Below, one piece after another: positions 1-10,806 of a DNA stretch of 64,000 bases. Within the stretch, counting starts at the first letter, position 1; each line of letters begins with the position of its first letter. Source of the DNA: Panopea generosa (taxonomy: Eukaryota > Mollusca > Bivalvia > Adapedonta > Hiatellidae); NCBI GenBank assembly GCA_029582155.1, contig CM055898.1, forward strand, positions 31,745,919-31,809,918. Reading direction: 5' to 3'. Position numbers and translations under genes: made by a program. The notes under the pieces were generated by a model. It did not search any database and was not told where the DNA came from. It saw nothing but the letters and a program-made list of their open reading frames with translations.

Positions 1-198
1 TATGCACCTAATATCATAATCATGAATAATTAACAGTTACGGAAACTCTTGTCATATAATAATATAAATAACAGAATATAATTAATTTACCAACTCACTT
101 TAAAGTTATGTTAAACCCAGTTTTTTAGTTTCACCAATGCATATACATATACATGTTACTACCCCACCCACATATACTGACGCTCATCAGGTCGATCT

Positions 199-502
199 GG
201 CCCGATTAGCTCAGTCGTTAGCGCGTCTGACTATCCATCCAGGGTTCGTGAGTTCGAATTCCCGCCCGGCCACAATCTCCGTGATGGTTGATATACGACA
301 TTGCGTCTCATTATCATTCGTCTCTCACCGCTGATTCAAGTGGGAAAGTTATGAGTTACTTGCAGAGATGGGGTGTGCTCGAGTACTGGTTAACCTTCCA
401 GGATCCGAGGAAACAGTGGTGAGGTTTACTGATCGTCTGTTAGCCCTCGATACCATAAAATGACGCTAAATATTCAATCAATCAATCAAGCAATCAATCA
501 TC
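199..502 (+). mobile_element. tRNA-derived SINE, family I (full length)
   Basis: The element opens with a tRNA-like head (box A-like TTAGCTCAGTCGTTAGCG, box B-like GAGTTCGAATTCC). A body follows with GAGTTACTTGCAGAGATGGG and GTGTGCTCGAGTACTGGTTAA, and it ends in GACGCTAAATATTCAATCAA with a (CAAT)n tail. Related copies lie at about 36733-36985 and 37555-37768 (minus) and 37072-37270 (plus), which shows it is a dispersed family. The cloverleaf is degenerate, so it is not a functional tRNA gene. Confidence 0.8.
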
Positions 503-574
503 AGGCCGACTGATTCTTAAACCATCCCTTGAATACTCGGAGTCATGAGTGGTGCTAGTGCCATTTTAAAAAAT

Positions 575-660
575 ATTTGGCCTGACCTCGCTCGAATCCA
601 CAACCTTCCGCTTGCGAGTGTGATACTTAAACAACTGGATCGTTAATAAACCCGCTGTAG
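575..660 (-). mobile_element. tRNA-like SINE head fragment
   Basis: On the minus strand GGTTGTGGATTCGAGCGAGG looks like a tRNA T-arm/box B, preceded by ACACTCGCAAGCGG, an anticodon-arm-like stretch. No full body is seen, so this is probably a degraded SINE head. Confidence 0.4.
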
Positions 661-905
661 ACTAGAGGTAGAGAGCTAGTATAAAAACGAGATGAGCAAT
701 CTTCTTCTTATAAAGATCATTGATCGGATATATACACATTACTAATTTCCTTTCCGTTGACTGTTTACACAAAATTGTTATTTTATAAAAATACATACTG
801 TAAATAAACTGCATAAATTAATGTACTAATTTGTTGACTTGCCCGAGTACATAATATTCCGTACATATCGTAACCGTGTACGATGATACCTCTACTCTGT
901 TTGAT

Positions 906-933
906 ATATCGTATCAGATATCGGATACGATAT
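906..933. repeat. 10-bp perfect inverted repeat
   Basis: ATATCGTATC at 906-915 pairs exactly with GATACGATAT at 924-933 across an 8-nt loop. The surroundings (840-960) are rich in further GTAC/ATCGTAT palindromes. No gene is seen nearby and the function is unknown. The rest of 660-1278 is unassigned AT-rich sequence. Confidence 0.6.
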
Positions 934-1278
934 CGTATACTAGTATCGTGCACCGGATCGGCGCATTTTTGACATACACTATTCAGTAGTTACTTATCAT
1001 TGAGGGGTATACGATTATCACGCAATGAAGGTTACCGATATCCGAAATGTTCAATATTTAAGGGTCTAAAACAACGGTGGCTCCGGGGTAAGTGCAACAT
1101 GCTGACCCAACACGTAAGCTTATATTGAAGTTGTTAACAAGCAATCAATCAAAATTGATCGTTCTGCATGTAAATGTGAAGCATGTGACTTAGTGTACGA
1201 GTGTCCGTGTAGCCAAGGATATGTGGGCTGTGCGTAAAATTGTCACTCGGGCTATGTTTTGTGAACGTGTACACGAAT

Positions 1279-1295
1279 TCGGCCACGGAGGACCC
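1279..1295 (-). repeat. Isolated inverted copy of the 26-bp satellite / SINE head motif
   Basis: Read on the minus strand this is GGGTCCTCCGTGGCCGA. It matches 17 bases of the 26-bp satellite unit that starts about 370 bp downstream, and also the head of the SINE at 10460. Flanking sequence to 1660 shows no gene. Confidence 0.6.
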
Positions 1296-1661
1296 ACCGT
1301 TTAAACCAATAACAGTCTCGAAATCTAATTCAATATCTAGCTTGATGAATATTACACGTACCCTTTTGCCAATCATTCAATAATACAAATATGAATGAGT
1401 TAACATTTCAAATTCTGTCACCCATTTAATTTAAATAGGAGTATTTTTACACTTTAAAATCATAACTTATCGATGTATTTCCAATCAGTGTTAAACTGTA
1501 ATAAACGGACACGTGTTTTCGTTATTGCATAACATTCAAACATTTCTATATCGCCTTTCAGAACTTCAGTATTCATGATTTTCCATTTGTTATATTTTTT
1601 TTGGTAATTTGTTTAATGCGGGGTACCCCCGGATGAGAGGAAATGGAATTAGACATACATA

Positions 1662-4600
1662 CGTGGCCGAGTGGACAAAGAGTCTTCCGTGGCCGAGTGG
1701 TCAAAGGGTCCTATGTGGCCGAGTGGACAAAGGGACCTCCGTGACAGAGTGGACAAAGGGTCCTTCGTGGCCGAGTGGACAAAGAGTCCTCCGTGGCAGA
1801 GTGGACAAAGAGTCCTCCGTGACAGAGTGGACAAAGGGTCCTTCGTGGCCGAGTGGACAAAGGGTCCTCCGTGGCAGAGTGGACAAAGAGTCCTCCGTGA
1901 CAGAGTGGACAAAGAGTCCTCCGTGGCAGAGTGGACAAAGAGTCCTCCGTGACAGAGTGGACAAAGGGTCCTTCGTGGCCGAGTGGACAAAGAGTCCTCT
2001 GTGGCAGAGTGGACAAAGAGTCCTCTGTGGCAGAGTGGACAAAGAGTCCTCCGTGGCAGAGTGGACAAAGAGTCCTCTGTGGCAGAGTGGACAAAGAGTC
2101 CTCCGCGACCTAGTGGACAAAGAGTCCTCTGTGGCCGAGTGGACAAAGAGTCCTCTGTGGCCGAGTGGACAAAGAGTCCTCCGTGGCAGAGTGGACAAAG
2201 AGTCCTCTGTGGCAGAGTGGACAAAGGGACCTCTGTGGCAGAGTGGACAAAGAGTCCTCTGTGGCAGAGTGGACAAAGAGTCCTCCGTGGCAGAGTGGAC
2301 AAAGAGTCCTCTGTGGCAGAGTGGACAAAGAGTCCTCCGCGACCTAGTGGACAAAGAGTCCTCTGTGGCCGAGTGGACAAATAGTCCTCCGTGGCAGAGT
2401 GGACAAAGGGACCTCTGTGGCAGAGTGGACAAAGAGTCCTCCGTGGCAGAGTGGACAAAGAGTCCTCTGTGGCAGAGTGGACAAAGGGTCCTTCGTGGCC
2501 GAGTGGACAAAGAGTCCTCCGTGGCAGAGTGGACAAAGAGTCCTCTGTGGCAGAGTGGACAAAGAGTCCTCCGCGACCTAGTGGACAAAGAGTCCTCTGT
2601 GGCCGAGTGGACAAAGAGTCCTCCGTGGCAGAGTGGACAAAGAGTCCTCTGTGGCAGAGTGGACAAAGAGTCCTCCGCGACCTAGTGGACAAAGAGTCCT
2701 CTGTGGCCGAGTGGACAAAGAGTCCTCCGTGGCAGAGTGGACAAAGAGTCCTCTGTGGCAGAGTGAACAAAGAGTCCTCCGCGACCTAGTGGACAAAGAG
2801 TCCTCTGTGGCAGAGTGGACAAAGAGTCCTCCGTGGCCGAGTGGACAAAGAGTCCTCCGTGGCAGAGTGGACAAAGAGTCCTCTGTGGCAGAGTGGACAA
2901 AGTGTCCTCCGCGGCCGAGTGGACAAAGACTCCTCCGTGGCCGAGTGGACAAAGGGTCCTCCGTGGCAGAGTGGACAAAGAGTCCTCCGTGGCCGAGTCG
3001 TCAAAGGGTCCTATGTGGCCGAGTGGTCAATGGGTCCTCCGTGGTAGAGAGGACAAAGGATCTTCCGTGGCCGAGTGGACAAAGAAGCTTCCGTGGCCGA
3101 GTTGACAAAGGGTCCTCCGTGGCCGAGTTGACAAAGGGTCCTCCGTGGCCGAGTTGACAAAGATGCTTCCGTGGCCAAGTTGACAAAGGGTCCTCCGTGG
3201 CTGAGTTGACAAAGGGTCCTCCGTGGCCGAGTGGACAAAGGGTCTTCCGTGGCCGAGTGGACAAAGGGTCCTCCGTGACCGAGTGGACAAAGACTCCTCC
3301 GTGGCCGAGTGGACAAAGAGTCCTCCGTGGCCGAGTGGACAAAGAGGCTTCCGTGGCCGAGTTGACAAAGGTTCCTCCGTGGCCGAGTGGACAAAGGGTC
3401 CTCCGTGACCGAGTGGACAAAGACTCCTCCGTGGCCGAGTGGACAAAGGGTCCTCCGTGGCCGAGTTGACAAAGGATCTTCCGTGGCCGAGTGGACAAAG
3501 GGTCCTCCGTGACCGAGTGGACAAAGACTCCTCCGTGGCCGAGTGGACAAAGAGTCCTCCGTGGCCGAGTTGACAAAGGGTCCTCCGTGGCCGAGTGACA
3601 AAGGGTCCTCCGTGGCCGAGTTGACAAAGGGTCTTCCGTGGCCGAGTGGACAAAGGGTCCTCCGTGACCGAGTGGACAAAGACTCCTCCGTGGCCGAGTG
3701 GACAAAGAGTCCTCCGTGGCCGAGTGGACAAAGAGGCTTCCGTGGCCGAGTTGACAAAGGGTCCTCCGTGGCTTAGTGGAGAAAGGGTCCTCCGTGACCG
3801 AGTGGACAAAGACTCCTCCGTGGCCGAGTGGACAAAGGGTCCTCCGTGGCCGAGTTGACAAAGGATCTTCCGTGGCCGAGTGGACAAAGGGTCCTCCGTG
3901 ACCGAGTGGACAAAGACTCCTCCGTGGCCGAGTGGACAAAGAGTCCTCCGTGGCCGAGTTGACAAAGGGTCCTCCGTGGCCGAGTGACAAAGGGTCCTCC
4001 GTGGCCGAGTTGACAAAGGGTCTTCCGTGGCCGAGTGGACAAAGGGTCCTCCGTGACCGAGTGGACAAAGACTCCTCCGTGGCCGAGTGGACAAAGAGTC
4101 CTCCGTGGCCGAGTGGACAAAGAGGCTTCCGTGGCCGAGTTGACAAAGGTTCCTCCGTGGCCGAGTGGACAAAGGGTCCTCCGTGACCGAGTGGACAAAG
4201 ACTCCTCCGTGGCCGAGTGGACAAAGGATCTTCCGTGGCCGAGTGGACAAAGGGTCCTCCGTGACCGAGTGGACAAAGACTCCTCCGTGGCCGAGTGGAC
4301 AAAGAGTCCTCCGTGGCCGAGTTGACAAAGGGTCCTCCGTGGCCGAGTTGACAAAGGATCTTCCGTGGCCGAGTGGACAAAGGGTCCTCCGTGACCGAGT
4401 GGACAAAGACTCCTCCGTGGCCGAGTGGACAAAGAGTCCTCCGTGGCCGAGTTGACAAAGGGTCCTCCGTGGCCGAGTGACAAAGGGTCCTCCGTGGCCG
4501 AGTTGACAAAGGGTCTTCCGTGGCCGAGTGGACAAAGGGTCCTCCGTGACCGAGTGGACAAAGACTCCTCCGTGGCCGAGTGGACAAAGGGTCCTCCGTG

Positions 4601-5023
4601 ACCGAGTGGACAAAGACTCCTCCGTGGCCGAGTGGACAAAGAGTCCTCCGTGGCCGAGTGGACAAAGAGGCTTCCGTGGCCGAGTTGACATAGGGTCCTC
4701 CGTGGCCGAGTGGACAAAGAGGCTTCCGTGGCCGAGTTGACAAAGGTTCCTCCGTGGCCGAGTGGACAAAGGGTCCTCCGTGACCGAGTGGACAAAGACT
4801 CCTCCGTGGCCGAGTGGACAAAGGGTCCTCCGTGGCCGAGTTGACAAAGGATCTTCCGTGGCCGAGTGGACAAAGGGTCCTCCGTGACCGAGTGGACAAA
4901 GACTCCTCCGTGGCCGAGTGGACAAAGAGTCCTCCGTGGCCGAGTGGACAAAGGTTCCTCCGTGGCCGAGTTGACAAAGGGTCGTCCGTGGCCGAGTGGA
5001 CAAAGAAGCTTCCGTGGCCGAGT
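1662..5023. repeat. 26-bp minisatellite (about 129 units) built from a SINE/tRNA box-A head
   Basis: The unit is GTCCTCCGTGGCCGAGTGG followed by ACAAAGA or ACAAAGG. It repeats for about 3.36 kb in an otherwise AT-rich window. Two domains differ in variants: 1.66-2.9 kb is rich in GGCAGAGTGG and GCGACCTAGTGG, while 3.0-5.0 kb is rich in GGCCGAGTTG and GACCGAGTGG. A higher-order repeat of 389 bp is visible, with the 1-bp-deleted unit CCGAGTGACAAAG at 3591, 3980 and 4473. The unit matches the 5' head of the SINE at 10460 (GGTCCTCCGTGGCCGAGTGG) and keeps the RNA polymerase III box A consensus TGGCNNAGTGG in most copies. No box B is present. Each canonical unit carries two CpGs. Long open frames on both strands follow from a stop-free unit and are not treated as genes. 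Confidence 0.95.
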
Positions 5024-5046
5024 CACTATCACTATTTGTGAAGCAC

Positions 5047-5073
5047 ATACGGTTTCTCAAACAAGAACCGTAT
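5047..5073. repeat. 8-bp hairpin between two satellites
   Basis: ATACGGTT at 5047-5054 pairs with AACCGTAT at 5066-5073 across an 11-nt loop. It sits in the roughly 50-bp spacer between the 26-bp and 18-bp arrays. Confidence 0.5.
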
Positions 5074-5783
5074 CTAGTAGTGACTAGTTATCTAGTAGTG
5101 ACTAGTTATCTAGTAGTGACTAGTTATCTAGTAGTGACAAGGAGTGACTAGTTACCTGGTCGTGACTAGTTATCTGGTAGTGACTAGAAGTGACTAGTTA
5201 TATAGCAGTGACTAGTTATATAGAAGTGACTAGTTATCTAGTAGTGACTAGTAATGACTAGTTATCTTGTAGTGACTAGTAATATGGTAGTGACTAGTTA
5301 TCTAGTAGTGACTAGTTATCTAGAAGTGACTAGTTTTATAGTAGTGACTAGTTATCTAGTAGTGACTAGTTATATAGTAGTGACTAGAAGTGACTAGTTA
5401 TCAAGTAGTGACTAGTTATATAGAAGCGACTAGTTATGTAGTAGTGACTAGTTATCTGGGAGTGACTAGTTATATAGTAGTTACTAGTTATATAGTAATG
5501 ACTTGTTTTATAGTAGTGACTAGTTATATAGTAGTGACTAGACTTATATAGTAGTGACTAGAAGTGACTAGTTATCTGGTAGTGACTAGTTATATAGAAG
5601 TGACTAGTTATCTAGTAGTGACTAGTTATATAGTAGTTACTAGTTATATAGTAGTGACTAGTTATCTAGTAGTGACTAGTTATATATTAGTGACTAGAAG
5701 TGAATAGTTATCTGGTAGTGACTAGTTATATATTAGTGACTAGTTATATATTAGTGACTAGTTATCTAGAAGTGACTAGTTAT
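5074..5783. repeat. 18-bp minisatellite (about 39 units)
   Basis: The unit is TAGTAGTGACTAGTTATC, with variants GTTATATA, GTTATCTG and inserted partial units AGAAGTGACTAG. Every unit carries the palindrome ACTAGT. Many carry TTATCT, which on the minus strand is AGATAA. Confidence 0.9.
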
Positions 5784-7254
5784 GAGAGAAATGGCAGACG
5801 ATTAGATTCTGGTTACTAAGCAATCGGCTACGAAAGTGTCATCGGCCATTTACATTTATAGCAAATAGTGAGAAATATTGCCATGTTATACTAGTATAGC
5901 AAACGTTACAAATTAACAACGAATTAAAATTATTCACAATGTACAAAATACACATCAAAATAAACATAACGACTCTGAAGTTACATTTTTATAGCAATTA
6001 AACAACAAAACAATATTAAACTTATATAAAATAACATTTATTCATTTGTTTTCAAATTCGCCAAAACCTCATGGCTTCATGGATATATGTAAACTGAGTG
6101 AATAAAGGATATTGAATTGAATCGAAAAAAAATCCAAACTAATACCTGACCCTTTTTGAAAGATTGGTAGATAAATAACCGAATTATACCCCGCTTATCC
6201 AACACAGAGCTATCCAGGCTAGAATTTACAGCTTAACCATGAATGTGCAGCTACCCTCGGACTGGCCTATAATGGCGTGGTGAATTTATATTTTGCTCTG
6301 ACTTTCTTTCAAGAATACATTTTTTTTATCTTAAAAATTGTCATTGAATTAATACGTAGTCTTTTCTAATTTTACGATATTTTCTTCTTGTTATTTTTGC
6401 AGAAAGGTAACATAAAACAAAACACATTTTGTTTGTATTCATTTTTTAGTAGCTCAAGACACTTTTTTGTGTATGTAGACGACGGGTAAACAAACTGTGT
6501 TTAGACTTTATTGAAATGTTTTAACTTTTGTTCATTGGTGTATTTATAAACGTTTGAATCAAACACATGCAGTGATTAATTTTGTATTTTATTAAGATTT
6601 AATAATCTTCCTAAAGCCGGGTAAACTTCATTTCATTATGTCTTTATGTCCGTTAACAATCTCAAATTACACGTCTGTGACACGTAACCGCATTGCACAA
6701 AGATAAATCGTATGTGAAATGAAAATTTATGTGGACTCAGTCGTTGATTTAGTAACAGAAACCTTGGTTTAGGGTGAGTTCAAGGGTTTAAGTTGTGTAA
6801 TTAATTGTGTGCAAGACAGGTTGAAGGAGGGGGAAATCGTGCAAATCACAGTTTTATTTGATTAAAAGATTTGGGTATGCTCGTTTGCAATTGAGTGTGT
6901 TTTTTTAAATATAGACATGTAACTGACGTAAGGTTTCTATATTGATCAAACACTAAAATAGATCATAACAAGTACCTGTTTAAGGTACACAAGTTAACGC
7001 TAAAAAAGAAACGTTGTTGTAAACGAGCAAATGGATCCTTTCAAGTACTTGTGAACTATGTAGCTCTGTCATACACGGTTATTTTCATTTTCGTGAAATA
7101 TAAAGTTTACAAAATCGTTTTATACGGGTGTAATATGAGATTAATAATTTGAGTATCTGTAAACTTGTACAGTATGTTGTCCGTATGAATGCTTATAACC
7201 GGAAAGGTATCTTGTTATAATGAACGTGTGTTTAAACCATAAGGCATTTTGTCT
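5784..7254. other. Gene-free AT-rich stretch
   Basis: I see no supported gene, SINE or tandem repeat in this stretch, only A/T-rich unique-looking sequence and short homopolymers. Confidence 0.6.
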
Positions 7255-8886
7255 CAAAGATGTTTGTAAATGACAAGGTAGCCTGTTCAAGGCAATGTTT
7301 GTTAACGGTAAGGTAGCTCGTTCAAGACATTGTTTGTTAACGGTAAGATAGCTTGTTCAAGGCAATGTTTATTAACGGTAAGGTAGCCCATTCAAGGCAA
7401 TGTTTGTTAACGGTAAGAGAGCTTGTTCGAGGCAATGTTTGTTAACGGTAAGAGAGCTTGTTCAAGGCAATGTTTGTTACGATAAGTTAACTTTTTCAAG
7501 GTAATGTTTATTAACGGTAATGTAGCCCGTTCAAGGCAATGTTTGTTAACAGTAAGAGAGCTTGTTCAAGGTAATGTTTGTTAACGGTAAGAGAGCTTGT
7601 TCAAAGCAATGTTTTTTAACAGTAAGAGAGCTTGTTCAAGGCAATGTTTGTCAACGGTAAGCTGGCTTGTTCAAGGCAATGTTTGTAAATGGCAAGTTAG
7701 CTTGTTCAAGGCAATGTATGTTAACGGTAAGAGAGCTTGTTCAAGGCAATGTTTGTTAACGGTAAGATAGCTCGTTAAAGGCAATGTTTGTTAACGGTAA
7801 GGGAGCTCGTTCAAGGCAATGTTTGTTAACGGTAAGATAGCTTGTTCAATGCTATGTTTGTCAACAGTAAGTTAACTTTTCCAAGGTAATGTCTATTAAC
7901 GGTAAGGTAGCCCGTTCGAGGCAATGTTTGTTAACGATAAGAGAGCTTGTTCAAGGCAATGTTTGTTAACGGTAAGTTAACTTTTTCAAGGTAATGTCTA
8001 TTAACGGTAAGATAGCTCGTCCGAGGCAATGTTTGTTAATGGTAAGAGAGCTTGTTCAAGGCAATGTTTGTTAACGGTAAGATAGCTTGTTCAAGGCAAT
8101 GTTTATTAACGGTAAGGTAGCCCATTCAAGGCAATGTTTGTTAACGATAAGAGAGCTTGTTCAAGGCAATGTTTGTTAACGGTAAGTTAACTTTTTCAAG
8201 GCAATGTCTATTAACGGTAAGATAGTTCGTCCGAGGCAATGTTTGTTAATGGTAAGAGAGCTTGTTCAAGGCAATGTTTGTTAACGGTAAGATAGCTCGT
8301 TCAAGGCAATGTTTGTTAATGGTAAGAGAGCTTGTTCAAGGCAATGTTTGTTAACGGTAAGATAGCTCGTTCAAGGCAACGTTTGTTAACGGTAAGATCG
8401 CTTATTCAAGGCAATGTTTGTTAAAAGTAAGAGAGCTTGTTCAAGGCAATGTTTGTTAACGATAAGATAGCTCGTTCAAGGCAATGTTTGTTAACGGTAA
8501 GATAGCTCGTTCAAGGCAATGTTTGTTAACGGTAAGATAGCTTGTTCAAGGCAATGTTTGTTAACGGTAATGAAGCTTGTTCAAGGCAATGTTTGTTAAC
8601 AGTAAGGTAGCTTATTCGAGGCAATGTTTGTAAATGGCAAGTTAGCTTGTTCGAGGCAATGTTTGTTAACAATAAGATAGCTTGTTCAAGGCAATGTTTG
8701 TTAACGGTAAGGTAGCTCGTTCAAGGTAATGTATGTTAACGGTAAGATAGCTCGTTCAAGGCAATGGTTGTTAACGGTAAGGTAGCTCGTTCAAGGCAAT
8801 GTTTATTAACGGTAAGATAGCTTGTTCAAGGCAATATTGGTTTACGGTAAGGTAGCTTGTCCAAGTGAAAGTTTGTGAACGGTAAC
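7255..8886. repeat. 35-bp minisatellite (about 46 units)
   Basis: The unit is GGCAATGTTTGTTAACGGTA followed by AGATAGCTTGTTCAA. Spacing is exactly 35 bp in well-preserved parts (for example 8060 to 8095). Almost every unit has GTTAAC and GGTAAG. The commonest variants alter the AGATAGCTTG / AGAGAGCTTG / AGGTAGCCCG segment. Units at both edges are more diverged. Confidence 0.95.
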
Positions 8887-9151
8887 ATGTTGTACCAGTT
8901 GCTGCTTATAAATGGTCATGTTAATTGCCCGTTGCGAGCTATCAATATTTCTTACAAATTATAAAAAAATATTACGTTTACTTAGGTGAAATGACATTTA
9001 AATAAAAAAAAACTACAATACGTTTGACTGGTAACATAGATTTCTATGTACTGACAGAGAAATATCTCACGTTAAAGGGACACACGGCACTGTTGATGTC
9101 TTTACTCATGTACACATGCTTTGTACATAAATACAAACTGAGATTTTATGG

Positions 9152-9972
9152 CCTTTCTTCTATCATCCTGTACAACTGGTATGTCCTTGTTTTTTTTTCT
9201 ATCATGCCTATACAAATTGACATTTCCTTCGCTTTTTCTACCATGCCTCTACAAAATTATATTTCCTTGGCTTTTTTTCTTTTATGCCTACAAAAACTGA
9301 TTTTCCCTTGCCTTTGTTCTATCCTACCTATACAAACTGAATTTTCCTTGGCGTTTTTTCTATCATGCCTGTACAAACTAAACTTTCCTTGCCTTTTTCT
9401 ATCATGCCTGTACAAACTGAACTTTCCTTGCCTTTTTCTATCATGACTGTACAAACTGAACTTTCCTTGCCTTTTTCTATTATGCCTATACAAACTGATA
9501 GTTTCTTGACTTTTCCGTTGATGCCAAGACAAATTGATAATTCATTGACGTTTTCCTTTATGCCTATACAAACTGACTTTTCCTTGGCATTTTTTCTATC
9601 ATACCTATACAACCCAAAATTTCATTGCCTTTTTTCTATCATGCCAATACAAACTGAAACTTCCTCGGTATATTTCTATCATACCTATACCCACTGACAT
9701 TTTCTTGGCGTTTTTCTATTACGCCTATACAAACTAATATTTCCTTACCTTTTTTCTTTTATGCCAACACAAACTGGACTTTCCTTGCCTTTATTCCAGT
9801 AAAAATTTATATTTCCTTGGCGTTTTTTCTATCATGCCTCTACAAACTGATATTTTCTTAGCGGCTTTCTATCATGCCTGTACAAACTGATAATTCTTTT
9901 ACCTTATTTTTTTTATGCCTACACAATCTCAAATTTTCTTGTTTTTTTCTATCATGCCTGTACAAACTGATG
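9152..9972. repeat. 39-bp minisatellite (about 21 units)
   Basis: The unit is ATGCCTGTACAAACTGA, then ACTTTCCTTGCC, then TTTTTCTATC, with many T-run length changes. Because 39 is a multiple of three, open frames with a 13-residue period appear on both strands. The T-tract indels break these frames repeatedly, so no protein is called. Confidence 0.9.
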
Positions 9973-10127
9973 AAATTAAAATAAATTTAACACATTTAGT
10001 CACATGCCCGAAATAAAATTAGGATTTATTTCAATTATTTGCTGGAGTTATGTCCCTTTCTTACACAAAATTAAGGTTCAGTATAAATACAGGGATACAA
10101 TCTATATTAGTTTCACAACGACATAAT

Positions 10128-10324
10128 GGGTCCGCCGAATAGTTGAAGGTGCCGTCTGATGACCATTTACCTGACACCGCGAAGGTCGTAGTTTCGAGTC
10201 CCGCTCGCTCCAAAAACATTATAAGATAAAGATTGACAGTTACTTGCGGAAGGACGGTTGTTTAACTCAGACTCATTCTGAGGTCTTCCTTCACCAATAA
10301 AACTGCATATACCATATATAAACT
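10128..10324 (+). mobile_element. tRNA-derived SINE, family S (first of a head-to-tail series)
   Basis: The head is degenerate (GGTCCGCCGAATAGTTGAAG, box B-like GTTTCGAGTCCCGC). The core TTGCGGAAGGACGGTTGTTT and the 3' part TTCACCAATAAAACTGCATA follow. The element lacks the terminal AAAATGGCGTTAAACCCC seen in complete copies and runs directly into the next copy. Confidence 0.75.
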
Positions 10325-10459
10325 AGAGTCTTCCGTGGCCGAGTGGTCTAAGGCGCCGTCTTAAGATCACTTACCTCTCACCGCTTAGGTCGTAGTTTAA
10401 CTCAGACTCATTCTGATGTCTTCCTTCACCAATAAAACTGCATATACCATATATAAACT
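10325..10459 (+). mobile_element. tRNA-derived SINE, family S (internally deleted tandem copy)
   Basis: A fresh head (TCTTCCGTGGCCGAGTGGTC, box A intact) joins at GTCGTAGTTT directly to AACTCAGACTCATTC of the core, deleting box B and the GGAAGGACGG segment. Its 3' end is nearly identical to that of the preceding copy, so it arose by tandem duplication rather than by independent insertion. Confidence 0.75.
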
Positions 10460-10690
10460 AGGGTCCTCCGTGGCCGAGTGGTCTAAGGCGCCGTCTCAGG
10501 ATCACTTACCTCTCACCACTTAGGTCGTTGGTTCGAGTCCCGTTCGTTCCAAAAACTTTGTGTGAGAAAGTTTCCAGCTACCTTTTGAAGGACGGTGGTT
10601 CTACTCAATCTAAGGTCTTCCTCCACCAGTTAAACTGGATATATCATATATAACCTGAAATGTGTCAAAAATGGCGTTTAACCCCCATTA
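10460..10690 (+). mobile_element. tRNA-derived SINE, family S (best-preserved copy)
   Basis: Box A TGGCCGAGTGG and box B GGTTCGAGTCC are both present. They are followed by the core GAAGGACGGTGGTTCTACTC, then CACCAGTTAAACTGG, and the tail TGTGTCAAAAATGGCGTTTA with ACCCC. The head resembles Leu/Ser-type tRNAs. The first 20 bases (GGTCCTCCGTGGCCGAGTGG) equal the unit of the 26-bp satellite at 1662-5023. The shared core may correspond to the conserved central domain of molluscan SINEs such as RUDI. That link is from memory and untested. Confidence 0.85.
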
Positions 10691-10806
10691 ACCCCCACCC
10701 CCTAAATAAACATACACCCCCACCTAAAAAAACAACAAACAAAACAAAACAAACGAACAAACAACAAAAAAACACATATATAATCTGAAATGTGTTAAAC
10801 CCCATT
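10690..10806. repeat. C/A-rich low-complexity tract with a SINE-S tail remnant
   Basis: Runs of ACCCCC and AACAAACAAAAC follow the SINE. TGTGTTAAACCCCATTCAAA near 10788-10806 is another copy of the SINE-S 3' end. Confidence 0.6.

Noticed and set aside
199..272. Possible functional tRNA gene
   Set aside because: The acceptor and anticodon stems pair poorly, and a SINE body and (CAAT)n tail follow. Three related copies occur elsewhere in the window.
1649..5060. Very long open frames (up to 677 codons) on both strands with a 26-residue repeat
   Set aside because: The 26-bp unit has no stop in any minus-strand frame, so long frames are automatic. Several overlapping frames are open at once and single-base indels are tolerated, which argues against selection on a protein.
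1662..8886. CRISPR-like array
   Set aside because: Units are contiguous without unique spacers and the DNA is clearly eukaryotic. These are minisatellites.
9024..9697. Open frames with a 13-residue period on both strands
   Set aside because: 39-bp units are a multiple of three. T-tract indels break the frames and similar frames exist on both strands.
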